Origin: Oscillospiraceae bacterium | GTDB taxonomy: Bacteria; Bacillota_A; Clostridia; Oscillospirales; JAAYXM01 | NCBI GenBank assembly: GCA_017408185.1 | Contig: JAFQVE010000565.1 | Span: 1 to 14,030, forward strand | DNA length: 14,030 bases | Direction of reading: 5' to 3' | Shown: one piece after another, positions 1-5,787 of the stretch | Position numbering within the stretch: the stretch's first letter is position 1 | How the letters are laid out: every line of letters starts with the position of its first letter | Notes under the pieces: generated by a model | The model's database searches: none | Told to the model about the DNA's origin: nothing | Seen by the model: the letters and a program-made list of their open reading frames with translations, nothing else | Position numbers and translations under genes: made by a program

Positions 1-939
1 AAGCTTTAAGTTTTCTGCCCAGTCCGGATGCGGAAGCCCGCTCTCGCCGGTAGACATAACGAGCATCATCTGAGCTACGAGCTGACCGTTCACCTCGGCC
101 ACCGTTCTGTATTTCGTTCCGTCGTTTGCCGTCATGGCATCGCGGTGGACATCTATCACAACCTTGATTGACGGATTTTTCTTAAGATGTGCGCCTATAC
201 TTTCAAGAGTGCGGGTATAAGAGCCGTTATACGACGGACTGTCGTAAATATTACGGTCATGCACAACAGATATCCCCTCTGCCTTTAATGCCGCTTCAAG
301 CTCGTCCCCGACGCGTATAACGTTGTATTTTTTATCCGAGGTGCGCTCCACGTCCGTAAGTGTATATGTATCTCTGCCCTGCGGGAGATAGCTCTCGCTT
401 CCGTGGGTGTGCACTATAAGCACATGCGGACCGTTTCCCGTAAGCTTGAACGGAAGCTTTGCGGAAAGCAGCCATTTAAGATCAATTCCCTTTGTGCTGT
501 CATTCTTTACCCATATGTTTCCGTGATGCACATATCCCTTATCAGACTTTGGACTTATAGTTGTGTTTTCTATCGGATATGTCTTCTCCTTTTTCTCACC
601 GCCCGGGGTATATTCCCACACCGTGAGGCTTTCCTTTTTTTCTTGTCCCGCCTCCGCTTGCTCAAGCTCCGGCTCCGGCGCGTTTTCCCCCTTATCATCC
701 GTATATGGCAGCGGAGAAGCAAAGGCACGCAAAACTTTTTTCTCTCCGTCACTGTGGATAAGAGGTGTTTGTCCCGACATTGCATACCTTACAAATTCCT
801 CATCAGACAGCAGGTTAACAAGCTTTTCTTTTATATATCTTTCCGCGCCGCTTGATGACAGCAGGCGTATCGCTGCGGCACTGAGCATAAACACCGCCGC
901 AAGAAGCAATAAACCGCGTTTTTTTCTTCTCTTTCTCAT
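1..939 (-). CDS. spoIIP: Stage II sporulation protein P (SpoIIP), C-terminus cut by window edge
   Basis: This frame is open from the ATG at 939 to base 1, giving 313 codons without a stop; the C-terminus lies outside the window. The N-terminus is basic (RKRRKKR), followed by one membrane helix (about 9-27) and an acidic, low-complexity stretch (about 80-120), as expected for a membrane-anchored extracytoplasmic enzyme. The amidase domain starts near 170 with VLIVHTHGSESY (H177, H179, E182) and continues with VIDVHRDA (H265, D267), both SpoIIP signatures. In the family, SpoIIP cleaves peptidoglycan (amidase and endopeptidase) with SpoIID and SpoIIM during engulfment. An in-frame ATG at 951 would add four residues (MIVK), but its purine-rich AGAGG is only 1 nt upstream; from the 939 ATG the GAGG is 13 nt away, so the start is not settled. 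The gene follows the yabR terminator and so probably has its own promoter. Confidence 0.93.
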   Translation of the reverse strand, partial: MRKRRKKRGLLLLAAVFMLSAAAIRLLSSSGAERYIKEKLVNLLSDEEFVRYAMSGQTPLIHSDGEKKVLRAFASPLPYTDDKGENAPEPELEQAEAGQEKKESLTVWEYTPGGEKKEKTYPIENTTISPKSDKGYVHHGNIWVKNDSTKGIDLKWLLSAKLPFKLTGNGPHVLIVHTHGSESYLPQGRDTYTLTDVERTSDKKYNVIRVGDELEAALKAEGISVVHDRNIYDSPSYNGSYTRTLESIGAHLKKNPSIKVVIDVHRDAMTANDGTKYRTVAEVNGQLVAQMMLVMSTGESGLPHPDWAENLKL

Positions 940-981
940 TTTTACGATCATACCTCTTCACTATTCTCTTTTATCTCTTAT

Positions 982-1009
982 CTGTCTGAATTTATTCAGA
1001 CAGCCTTTT
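982..1009 (+). terminator. Hairpin plus T run, oriented as a plus-strand terminator, in the spoIIP leader
   Basis: Arms CTGTCTGAA (982-990) and TTCAGACAG (995-1003) pair perfectly over 9 bp around a TTTA loop. On the plus strand the hairpin is followed by CC and six T (1006-1011 region), the form of an intrinsic terminator. On the minus strand, where all genes lie, it is preceded by the A run and followed by ATAAGAG, so it would not stop spoIIP transcription. It lies about 45 nt upstream of the spoIIP start and may instead be a 5' UTR hairpin or a block to antisense transcription. Confidence 0.5.
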
Positions 1010-1022
1010 TTGTTGACATTTA

Positions 1023-1028
1023 ATTATA
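1023..1028 (-). promoter_or_regulatory. Possible -10 element for spoIIP
   Basis: A perfect TATAAT on the minus strand lies about 85 nt upstream of spoIIP and just after the yabR terminator. No convincing -35 box is found 15-18 bp upstream, and the region is AT-rich, so chance is possible. The gene is normally under a sporulation sigma factor (sigma-E in Bacillus), and I saw no clear sigma-E -10/-35 pair here. Confidence 0.25.
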
Positions 1029-1042
1029 TTAAGAAGTTCGCG

Positions 1043-1096
1043 AAAAAATACCGGGCAGGACTGCAACAATCTACATTTTGTTGCAGTCCTGCCCGG
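1043..1096 (-). terminator. Strong intrinsic terminator after yabR
   Basis: A perfect 19-bp inverted repeat (1051-1069 with 1078-1096; arm CCGGGCAGGACTGCAACAA) encloses an 8-nt loop. On the minus strand it is followed at once by TATTTTTT (1050-1043). It begins 15 nt after the yabR stop codon. This closes the mazG-yabR cluster and separates it from spoIIP. Confidence 0.93.
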
Positions 1097-1111
1097 ACTT
1101 TAGTGCATTGG

Positions 1112-1519
1112 TTATCTGCGCGGACGTCTGTTTGCCGCTTTTCTGTCTGAATACTGCTTTATGCCGGAAATCTTGCTGTCGCTGTCCTGCATAAACTGCT
1201 TGAGCTTATCCTCAAACGACATTTCCGACTGCTCACGCACGGGATTATTCCTCGGCTGGAAGCTTTGAGCAGGTCTTTCGGGCTTCGGCTCGGCTTTTCT
1301 TATCGACAAGCTTATGCGCTTGTTCTCATCAATGCCGATTACCTTTACCTTTACCTCCTGACCAACCTTCAGATGTTCGCTTATGTCATTTACATAAGTG
1401 TGCGAAATTTCGGAAATATGTACCATCCCGCTCTTTCCCTCTTCAAGCGAGACAAACGCTCCGTATTTCGCGATAGATGTGACCTTTCCGTTACAAATAG
1501 TACCTACTTCGAGTCCCAT
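1112..1519 (-). CDS. yabR: S1 RNA-binding domain protein, YabR family
   Basis: The protein has 135 residues. An S1 (OB-fold) domain covers about 4-74, with the typical GKVTSIAKYGAFVSL, GMVHISEIS, HLKVGQEVKVKVI and RISLSIRKA blocks. A disordered basic linker rich in P, R and N (about 75-98) follows, then a short conserved helix SFEDKLKQFMQDSDSKI near the end. This fits B. subtilis YabR in length, domain order and position after divIC. S1 domains bind single-stranded RNA; the exact role of YabR is not known. The frame is open upstream to an ATG at 1582 inside divIC, but homologues begin at the S1 domain and an AAGGAGG lies upstream of the ATG at 1519, although 14 nt away, which is long. The gap to divIC is 46 nt. 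A terminator follows the gene. Confidence 0.88.
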   Translation of the reverse strand: MGLEVGTICNGKVTSIAKYGAFVSLEEGKSGMVHISEISHTYVNDISEHLKVGQEVKVKVIGIDENKRISLSIRKAEPKPERPAQSFQPRNNPVREQSEMSFEDKLKQFMQDSDSKISGIKQYSDRKAANRRPRR

Positions 1520-1565
1520 ACTCCGTACTGCGTCCTCCTTTGTATTTTTAGAAAGCCTTTCTTTA

Positions 1566-1856
1566 TCAGCTTCCCGAAACATCTACAAAAACGCGCTCAT
1601 TCGGCGCGGCGTAGCCCTGGCTCTGCGCTTCTTTCGTAACGTAATCGTCATCTATTTCAGCGCTGAGTATCTGCTCAAGCTGAGCTTTTTTCATTGATTC
1701 CGTAGCTATAAGCTCATCAAGAGCACTTGTATCACTTTCCAGCCGGTTTATCTTTATCTGATTGGATATAAGAATCCCGGCAGCGTAAACCACAAACACA
1801 AAAAGGAGCAGCTTAGGAAACAGCCCTGTCCTTTTTTTTCTTTTTTTTGCTGCCAT
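1566..1856 (-). CDS. divIC: Septum formation initiator, DivIC/FtsB family
   Basis: The protein has 96 residues with the DivIC/FtsB layout: a basic cytoplasmic N-terminus (AAKKRKKR), one membrane helix (about 12-31), an extracytoplasmic coiled coil (about 33-66), and a C-terminal block DDDYVTKEAQSQGY...ERVFVDV, which matches the family's end motif. DivIC forms a complex with FtsL and DivIB/FtsQ and links early and late divisome proteins. The ATG at 1856 is preferred because an AAAGG lies about 9 nt upstream; a GTG directly before it (1859) is in frame. The first 44 nt overlap the end of yabQ in another reading frame, so translation is probably coupled. The overlap holds two A8 runs. Neighbours and order match the B. 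subtilis yab cluster. Confidence 0.9.
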   Translation of the reverse strand: MAAKKRKKRTGLFPKLLLFVFVVYAAGILISNQIKINRLESDTSALDELIATESMKKAQLEQILSAEIDDDYVTKEAQSQGYAAPNERVFVDVSGS

Positions 1857-2316
1857 CACAAACCGCCTTTCTTTTTTTCATTCTTCTTTTTCTTATTCCT
1901 TCGCGCAAACGCGCCTCTGTTTTCCGTTCCGTTTTCTTCGCGCTTCTCCATATATAACCGAGAAGCAGATATACCGGCCGCGTAGTAAGCCTGAGAACCT
2001 TTTTCGACACAGCCACGGCAGAAACGAATATCTTATATATAATTTCGCTCAGTGCCGCCATATAAACGAATCCGCCGCAAAATGTCCCCGCAAGTACATA
2101 CCAACGCATTTTTCCTCCGGAAACCGTCATAACAAACCCGAGAAGGGATATAACTGCAATCAGCCAGAACAACACGTCAAATATCGCCGTTACCGCGCGA
2201 TTTCTCGGCATATACGCACGGACAGTGCGTATAACATCAAACAAAACACCGAGGTAAATTCCCAAAAGCGCAGAGAATAAAAACTCTGCCGTTTGTGCAG
2301 AAACTGAATTTATCAC
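1813..2316 (-). CDS. yabQ: Spore cortex biosynthesis protein YabQ
   Basis: The protein has 167 residues with a GTG start and the YabQ layout: hydrophobic helices at about 8-28, 42-64 and 70-93, with a likely fourth membrane-proximal segment at about 95-122, then a strongly basic cytoplasmic tail ending in six lysines and DRAVS. The N-terminal pattern QTAEFLFSALLGIYLGVLFD is typical of the family. YabQ is needed for spore cortex formation and sits in the forespore outer membrane in Bacillus. The start lies 6 nt after the yabP stop, with AGGTAAG as ribosome binding site inside the end of yabP. The tail is partly dictated by the overlap with divIC, since the poly-lysine is encoded by the same A runs that give KKRKKR in DivIC. 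Confidence 0.88.
   Translation of the reverse strand: MINSVSAQTAEFLFSALLGIYLGVLFDVIRTVRAYMPRNRAVTAIFDVLFWLIAVISLLGFVMTVSGGKMRWYVLAGTFCGGFVYMAALSEIIYKIFVSAVAVSKKVLRLTTRPVYLLLGYIWRSAKKTERKTEARLREGIRKRRMKKRKAVCDGSKKKKKKDRAVS
1832..1848 (-). repeat. Two A8 homopolymer runs in the yabQ/divIC overlap
   Basis: On the minus strand the sequence is A8-G-A8-GG (1848-1832). It is read as Lys codons in yabQ and as KKRKKR in divIC one frame over. Runs of eight A are known slippage sites for RNA polymerase and replication in other bacteria. Confidence 0.9.
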
Positions 2317-2322
2317 GATATC

Positions 2323-2607
2323 TTACCTGAAAAGACGTGACCAAAAGCCACCGCCCGTCTCAGCCTCGCTGTACTCAACGCCGTCAATGGTTCCTTCAAG
2401 CGAAAGCTCACCTGTTTCAAGGCTTAACCGTTCTATATGTATCCCCGTGCCCTTTACGGTAAGCAATCCGCGGTTTGTATAGAGCACAACGGAGTTTTCG
2501 TCAAAGTTTTCAACATCCGAAACCCCGGAAACACTCATCCGCGACCTGTTTTCAATGATGATGTTCTGCGGAACATCGCGTAAAGCATTTTTATCGTCAA
2601 ACTGCAT
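2323..2607 (-). CDS. yabP: Sporulation protein YabP
   Basis: The protein has 94 residues and a YabP/YqfC fold signature: NIIIENRSRMSVSGVSDVENFD (in parts about 15-36), then beta-rich LYTNRGLLTVKGTGIHIERL (about 42-61), LSLEGTIDGVEY (68-79), and an end GGFWSRLFR that matches the GFFSKLF end of B. subtilis YabP. The family takes part in spore coat or cortex formation and is expressed in the mother cell. The start at 2607 has GGAGG 7 nt upstream; the frame stays open further to 2652, but that longer form would include the ribosome binding site. It lies 68 nt after rqcP and 6 nt before yabQ, so yabP and yabQ are one unit. A small hairpin and a possible sporulation promoter lie upstream. Confidence 0.88.
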   Translation of the reverse strand: MQFDDKNALRDVPQNIIIENRSRMSVSGVSDVENFDENSVVLYTNRGLLTVKGTGIHIERLSLETGELSLEGTIDGVEYSEAETGGGFWSRLFR

Positions 2608-2611
2608 ATGC

Positions 2612-2654
2612 GCACCTCCATACTTTTTAGTAAAGTATATTGGGCGATGCACAG
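2612..2654 (-). promoter_or_regulatory. Small hairpin and weak sigma-E-like motif before yabP
   Basis: On the minus strand, ATACTTT and AAAGTAT pair over 7 bp around ACTAA just before the yabP GGAGG. The same stretch holds TATACTTT, which differs from the sigma-E -10 consensus CATACANT at two positions, with GAATAAA about 16 bp upstream as a poor -35. yabP is sigma-E dependent in B. subtilis, so a promoter here would make sense, but the match is weak. Confidence 0.25.
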
Positions 2655-2675
2655 TTTTATTCTCAAAATCAAAAA

Positions 2676-2918
2676 TCAGCGCACTTCTTCATACATAGTG
2701 TGCGCCTCGTCCTTGTTCATATGCTCAGAAATGGCAAGCACACGGATTTTAAGTGTGCGTGTACCAAAAGAAATCTCAATAATATCGGAAACCTTAACAT
2801 CATAAGACGCCTTAACCGGTTTTCCGTTTACCGAGACTCTGCCGTTGTCGCATGCTTCATTTGCGACTGTCCTTCTCTTTATAAGTCGTGAAACCTTGAG
2901 ATACTTATCAATTCTCAT
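2676..2918 (-). CDS. rqcP: RqcP/YabO, S4-domain ribosome quality control factor
   Basis: The protein has 80 residues and consists of a single S4 RNA-binding domain: MRIDKYLKVSRLIKRRTVAN (1-20), NGRVSVNGKPVKASYDVK (25-42), then the beta-strand region to EEVR. It is very close to B. subtilis YabO/RqcP, which starts MRLDKFLKVSRLIKRRT and has 86 residues. RqcP binds stalled 50S subunits with RqcH and promotes C-terminal alanine tailing of the nascent chain. The start at 2918 is set by this match; a TTG-started longer form (to 2972) would enter the upstream hairpin. The ribosome binding site is poor (AAGG 16 nt away), but the stop codon of an 11-codon leader ORF overlaps the start as ATGA. hup lies 101 nt upstream. 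Confidence 0.9.
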   Translation of the reverse strand: MRIDKYLKVSRLIKRRTVANEACDNGRVSVNGKPVKASYDVKVSDIIEISFGTRTLKIRVLAISEHMNKDEAHTMYEEVR

Positions 2919-2950
2919 AGTGTAATTCTTACAACCTTCACTTCGCCCAT
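2915..2950 (-). other. Possible 11-codon leader ORF ending on the rqcP start codon
   Basis: ATG at 2950 opens a frame reading MGEVKVVRITL and then TGA, whose bases overlap the rqcP ATG (ATGA, 2918-2915). This is the arrangement used for translational coupling and could offset the weak rqcP ribosome binding site. No clear Shine-Dalgarno precedes the leader ATG, so its translation is uncertain. Confidence 0.3.
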
Positions 2951-2972
2951 AATCAGATTTAGCGGTTGCCAA

Positions 2973-3000
2973 ATCGGGGCAGGAGCTCTCCTGCCCCGAT
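2973..3000 (-). terminator. GC-rich hairpin after hup, without a clear U run
   Basis: Arms ATCGGGGCAGGAG (2973-2985) and CTCCTGCCCCGAT (2988-3000) form a perfect 13-bp inverted repeat with a 2-nt centre, starting 19 nt after the hup stop. On the minus strand only TTTGG follows, so termination would be partial. It may act as a leaky terminator or as a 3' stabiliser of the hup mRNA, lowering readthrough into rqcP. Confidence 0.6.
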
Positions 3001-3019
3001 AAAGTCGCCGAAGTGTTTC

Positions 3020-3295
3020 TTACTTCGAAACAGCGTCCTTAAGAGCCTTGCCTGCCTTGAATACCGGGCTCTTGGAAGCCGGAATGGTAATGGTTTCTTT
3101 TGTGCGCGGATTGCGGCCCTGACGAGCTGCACGAGTCTTAACCTCAAATGCACCGAAACCTACGAGCTGAACCTTATCGCCAGCTACGAGTGCTGCTGTG
3201 ATGGAATCAACTGTAGCGTTGATAACCTTCTCTGCGTCCTTCTTGGAAAGACCTGCCTTCTCAGCAACTGCATTTACCAATTCTGTCTTGTTCAT
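3020..3295 (-). CDS. hup: Histone-like DNA-binding protein HU
   Basis: The protein has 91 residues, the normal HU length. The N-terminal helices (MNKTELVNAVAEKAGLSKKD, 1-20, then DAEKVINATVDSI) are followed by the GFGAFEVKTRAARQGRNPRT core (46-65), which includes the DNA-intercalating proline of the RNP motif (P63), and by IPASKSPVFKAGKALKDAV at the end. HU is the main nucleoid-bending protein in Firmicutes and is made in large amounts. The ATG at 3295 has a strong AGGAGG about 8 nt upstream. A 75-nt gap separates it from mazG and contains a promoter-like pair; a hairpin follows the gene, so it can be expressed partly on its own. B. subtilis has no hup gene at this point of the yab cluster, although HU here is common in Clostridia. 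Confidence 0.96.
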   Translation of the reverse strand: MNKTELVNAVAEKAGLSKKDAEKVINATVDSITAALVAGDKVQLVGFGAFEVKTRAARQGRNPRTKETITIPASKSPVFKAGKALKDAVSK

Positions 3296-3316
3296 CTGTT
3301 TTGCCTCCTATCTTAA

Positions 3317-3344
3317 TTTATATCTAAAAGGCGTGAACTGTCAT
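3317..3344 (-). promoter_or_regulatory. Candidate sigma-A promoter for hup
   Basis: On the minus strand ATGACA (3344-3339) and TATAAA (3322-3317) are separated by 16 bp; each has one mismatch to TTGACA and TATAAT. Transcription would start just upstream of the hup AGGAGG, giving a short leader. It lies in the 75-nt mazG-hup gap, which fits separate high-level hup expression. Confidence 0.4.
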
Positions 3345-3370
3345 CCCCACCGTTTAGTCGTACATAAAAT

Positions 3371-4099
3371 TCAGAGCTTGTCCTCATTTTGCGCAAGAAG
3401 AACGGCAATATCGCCATCTTCATTTTCAAGCGCTTTAAAAGCAGAAAGAAACTGTTCGTTGCGACGGTCAAGTGCTTCTTCCGGATTTACACCGAGAACG
3501 CGCGATACACGGACAACATCCATAAGTATGGTTCCGATATCCATTCCTTCCCCGCGAGCGAGCTCTTTTGAGATTTTCTCCGAAAGCTCGGAAATGCTCT
3601 TTTGCGGAAGCCCCGCCTTTTTCGCCTTGCTCTGAAGCTTCTCTGCGCGCATAAGCGACGGAAGGCTTCTCGCCACGGAATCCATCGCCGAGAAATGAGT
3701 CTTCTGTTTTTTCTCCCGACGCTTAATGTCGTCCCAGTTTTTCAGCACCTGTGCCGCAGTATCCGCCTGTATATCACCGAACACGTGCGGATGGCGCTCA
3801 ATAAACTTTTTGCAAACACCGTCGGCAACATCCGATATATCAAACCGTCCTGCTTCAGTTTCAAGCTCTGCGTGAAAAACGACTTGCGCGAGAACATCGC
3901 CGAGTTCCTCCAAGAGCAGAACGGGATCGTCATTGTCGATAGCCTCGCATGCCTCATAAGTTTCCTCGACGAAATTCATACGGATGCTTTTGTGGTCCTG
4001 CTCGCGGTCCCACGGGCAACCTTCATCCGAGCGGAGAATCTTTGTGATTTTCACCAGATCCTCAAAGCCGTATTTTTCTTTCCTTAAAAAATTTATCAT
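3371..4099 (-). CDS. mazG: MazG-type nucleoside triphosphate pyrophosphohydrolase
   Basis: The protein has 242 residues. It hydrolyses (d)NTPs to NMP and pyrophosphate and so cleans the nucleotide pool; in E. coli MazG also influences ppGpp levels. The N-terminal MazG domain (about 12-125) is complete: CPWDREQDHKSI (28-39), EETYEACEAID (45-55, the EExxE helix) and LLLEELGDVLAQ (61-72, ExxD), then the HPHVFGD motif (103-109). The second domain (about 140-225) is recognisable by LGVNPEEALDRRNEQF (202-217), but its metal-binding positions are changed: EKISK in place of EExxE (173-177) and DIGT in place of ExxD (187-190). The B. subtilis homologue YabN carries an added N-terminal methylase domain, which is absent here. 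The ATG at 4099 has AGGAGAG about 8 nt upstream. Its place before the S4/yabP genes is conserved. Confidence 0.95.
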   Translation of the reverse strand: MINFLRKEKYGFEDLVKITKILRSDEGCPWDREQDHKSIRMNFVEETYEACEAIDNDDPVLLLEELGDVLAQVVFHAELETEAGRFDISDVADGVCKKFIERHPHVFGDIQADTAAQVLKNWDDIKRREKKQKTHFSAMDSVARSLPSLMRAEKLQSKAKKAGLPQKSISELSEKISKELARGEGMDIGTILMDVVRVSRVLGVNPEEALDRRNEQFLSAFKALENEDGDIAVLLAQNEDKL

Positions 4100-4144
4100 A
4101 TTTATCGCTCTCCTGCAAGTATTTTTTTCAAATACCTAAATTTT

Positions 4145-5734
4145 TCAATCATTATTAAAAAATTTAGATATATTTTTCTCTCCAAAAACGAGTTTTTTCT
4201 CTTCTTTGCTTACCGCCCCGACACAGAATACGCAGAATATATACACCGCAATTCCTGCAAAAACAGACAAAATTGTCGAAATTCTACCATCAATCAAAGA
4301 ACTCAAACAGATATACACCCGGCTTGCAGTTACAAAGACAGCTATGCCGCAAAGAGCCGGTTTTATGAAAATCTTAGAGATACTCATCTCAATAAACGGA
4401 TATTTTTTTAAAGCAACGATATTCAAAACCGCGATTGCAGCATAGCAAAAAACAGTGCTTACCGCAGCGCCGTATATATTTATATCCACGCGTCCGACAA
4501 GAATTAAATTTGAAATCACCTTCACTGCAGCACCTGCTGCCATCGACACAACCGGCACATTCTGATGTCCCAAAGCCTGATGAATTGCATTGGTTACAGT
4601 GACTATTGCAAGAAGCGGAATTGCGTACGCAAGCTGCGTCAAGAGCCTTGCCGAAACGGCAATGCATTCTGCCGTGATCCCCGCGCCATAAAGAAGGTCA
4701 ACAATCCCATAAGAGAGCGCCGCAAGCCCACACGCCGAAGGAACAGCAACCATCATTGCAATGCTCATTGCGGAGTTTGCAGTCTTATCCGCCAAAATAA
4801 AGTTTTTTCCGGTATATGCCGATGCTATTGACGGAATCAGAGACACGGCAAGAGTTGTTATGAGCGCAGACGGAAGATTGAACAGCGTTGCTGCATAGTT
4901 ATATGCTCCATAAAGCCACTTCGCACGCCCGACGCCAAAACCGTTTTTCGCAAGCAGATTCATAACAAGCGCACTGTCAATAACATTCGTAAGGCTTATC
5001 ACCGCAGCTCCGGCGGTAATCGGAATTGCAAGAGATGCAAGCTCACGCAGGATGCTGCGCTTACTCCTAAGCCTTTCGCCGCTCGGCAATTTTTGTCTCT
5101 TATCACGCCGGAAAACAAAATATGCTGCCGACAGAAACGCACCTGCACTGACACCCGCCACAGCACCTGCCGACACAAATGCCTCAGTCTTTCCCGTTCG
5201 CTTTATTATCCACGCGAGACCTATGCCGAAGACAAGCTTTCCCGATGCCTCAAGCACTTCAGAGATTGCGGTCGGATACATATTCGCCTTCCCCTGAAAA
5301 TACCCGCGGCTTACTGCAGACGCAGATACGAAGAACACAGCCGGCGCTATCGTCCGCACGGACATCGCCGCATCCGCGCTTCCCATTAAAAGTGCAAGCC
5401 TGTCGGCACAAAAAAACAAAAGCAGCGAGCCGACAGCCCCCGCACAGGCAAACGTAAAAAAGGCTATACGGTATATTCTCCGGGTGTCAGCACTTTTGCC
5501 TTTCGCCTCTGCCTGCGAAACCATTTTTGATACTGCGGCAGGCACTCCCGCTGTTGACAGCACAAACAAAAGCGCATAGATATTATACGCAAGCGAAAAA
5601 TTCGCCATCCCGCAGGGTCCGAGAATTATGCCAAGCGGAATCTTATAAAACGCTCCGATTATTTTTACCGCTATTCCCGCACCGGCGAGAATGACAGCTC
5701 CCTTTACAAAGCTTTGCTTTTTTTCATTGTTCAC
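4145..5734 (-). CDS. MOP-superfamily lipid flippase, SpoVB/YabM-like
   Basis: The protein has about 529 residues and is hydrophobic throughout, consistent with the 14 membrane helices of the MVF/MOP family. The N-terminal region is typical of the SpoVB/YabM/YkvU group: GAFYKIPLGIILGPCGMANF (27-46), then LSTAGVPAAVSKMVSQAEAK (59-78). Members move undecaprenyl-linked saccharides, including lipid II, across the membrane; SpoVB is needed for spore cortex. The exact substrate cannot be read from the sequence. The position directly before mazG is that of yabM in B. subtilis. I chose the GTG at 5734 because AAGGTG lies 7 nt upstream; another in-frame GTG at 5746 would add MWIC but has its AAAAAG directly against it. 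The gaps are about 53 nt from the deaminase gene and 45 nt to mazG. Confidence 0.88.
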   Translation of the reverse strand: MNNEKKQSFVKGAVILAGAGIAVKIIGAFYKIPLGIILGPCGMANFSLAYNIYALLFVLSTAGVPAAVSKMVSQAEAKGKSADTRRIYRIAFFTFACAGAVGSLLLFFCADRLALLMGSADAAMSVRTIAPAVFFVSASAVSRGYFQGKANMYPTAISEVLEASGKLVFGIGLAWIIKRTGKTEAFVSAGAVAGVSAGAFLSAAYFVFRRDKRQKLPSGERLRSKRSILRELASLAIPITAGAAVISLTNVIDSALVMNLLAKNGFGVGRAKWLYGAYNYAATLFNLPSALITTLAVSLIPSIASAYTGKNFILADKTANSAMSIAMMVAVPSACGLAALSYGIVDLLYGAGITAECIAVSARLLTQLAYAIPLLAIVTVTNAIHQALGHQNVPVVSMAAGAAVKVISNLILVGRVDINIYGAAVSTVFCYAAIAVLNIVALKKYPFIEMSISKIFIKPALCGIAVFVTASRVYICLSSLIDGRISTILSVFAGIAVYIFCVFCVGAVSKEEKKLVFGEKNISKFFNND

Positions 5735-5787
5735 ACAAATCCACACCTTTTTGTCTTATATGTGAATTTATGTATATTTCTTGTATT

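Noticed and set aside
1013..1030. TTGACA followed by TATATT on the plus strand
   Set aside because: The two boxes are only about 6 bp apart and no plus-strand gene follows, so this is not a usable promoter.
403..1150. Open frames on the plus strand at 403-855 and 563-1150
   Set aside because: They lie opposite spoIIP, have no family-like motifs, lack ribosome binding sites and are rich in residues produced by the complement of real codons. spoIIP on the minus strand explains the region.
1112..1582. Longer form of YabR starting inside divIC at 1582
   Set aside because: No ribosome binding site precedes it, while AAGGAGG stands upstream of the ATG at 1519, where family members begin.
2676..2972. 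Longer form of RqcP starting at the TTG at 2972
   Set aside because: The added 18 residues would run into the hup hairpin, have no ribosome binding site and are absent from RqcP/YabO homologues, which start at MRxDKxLK.
4100..4144. Possible hairpin GTATTT/AAATAC between the flippase gene and mazG
   Set aside because: Only 6 AT-rich base pairs without a T run; expected by chance in such AT-rich sequence.
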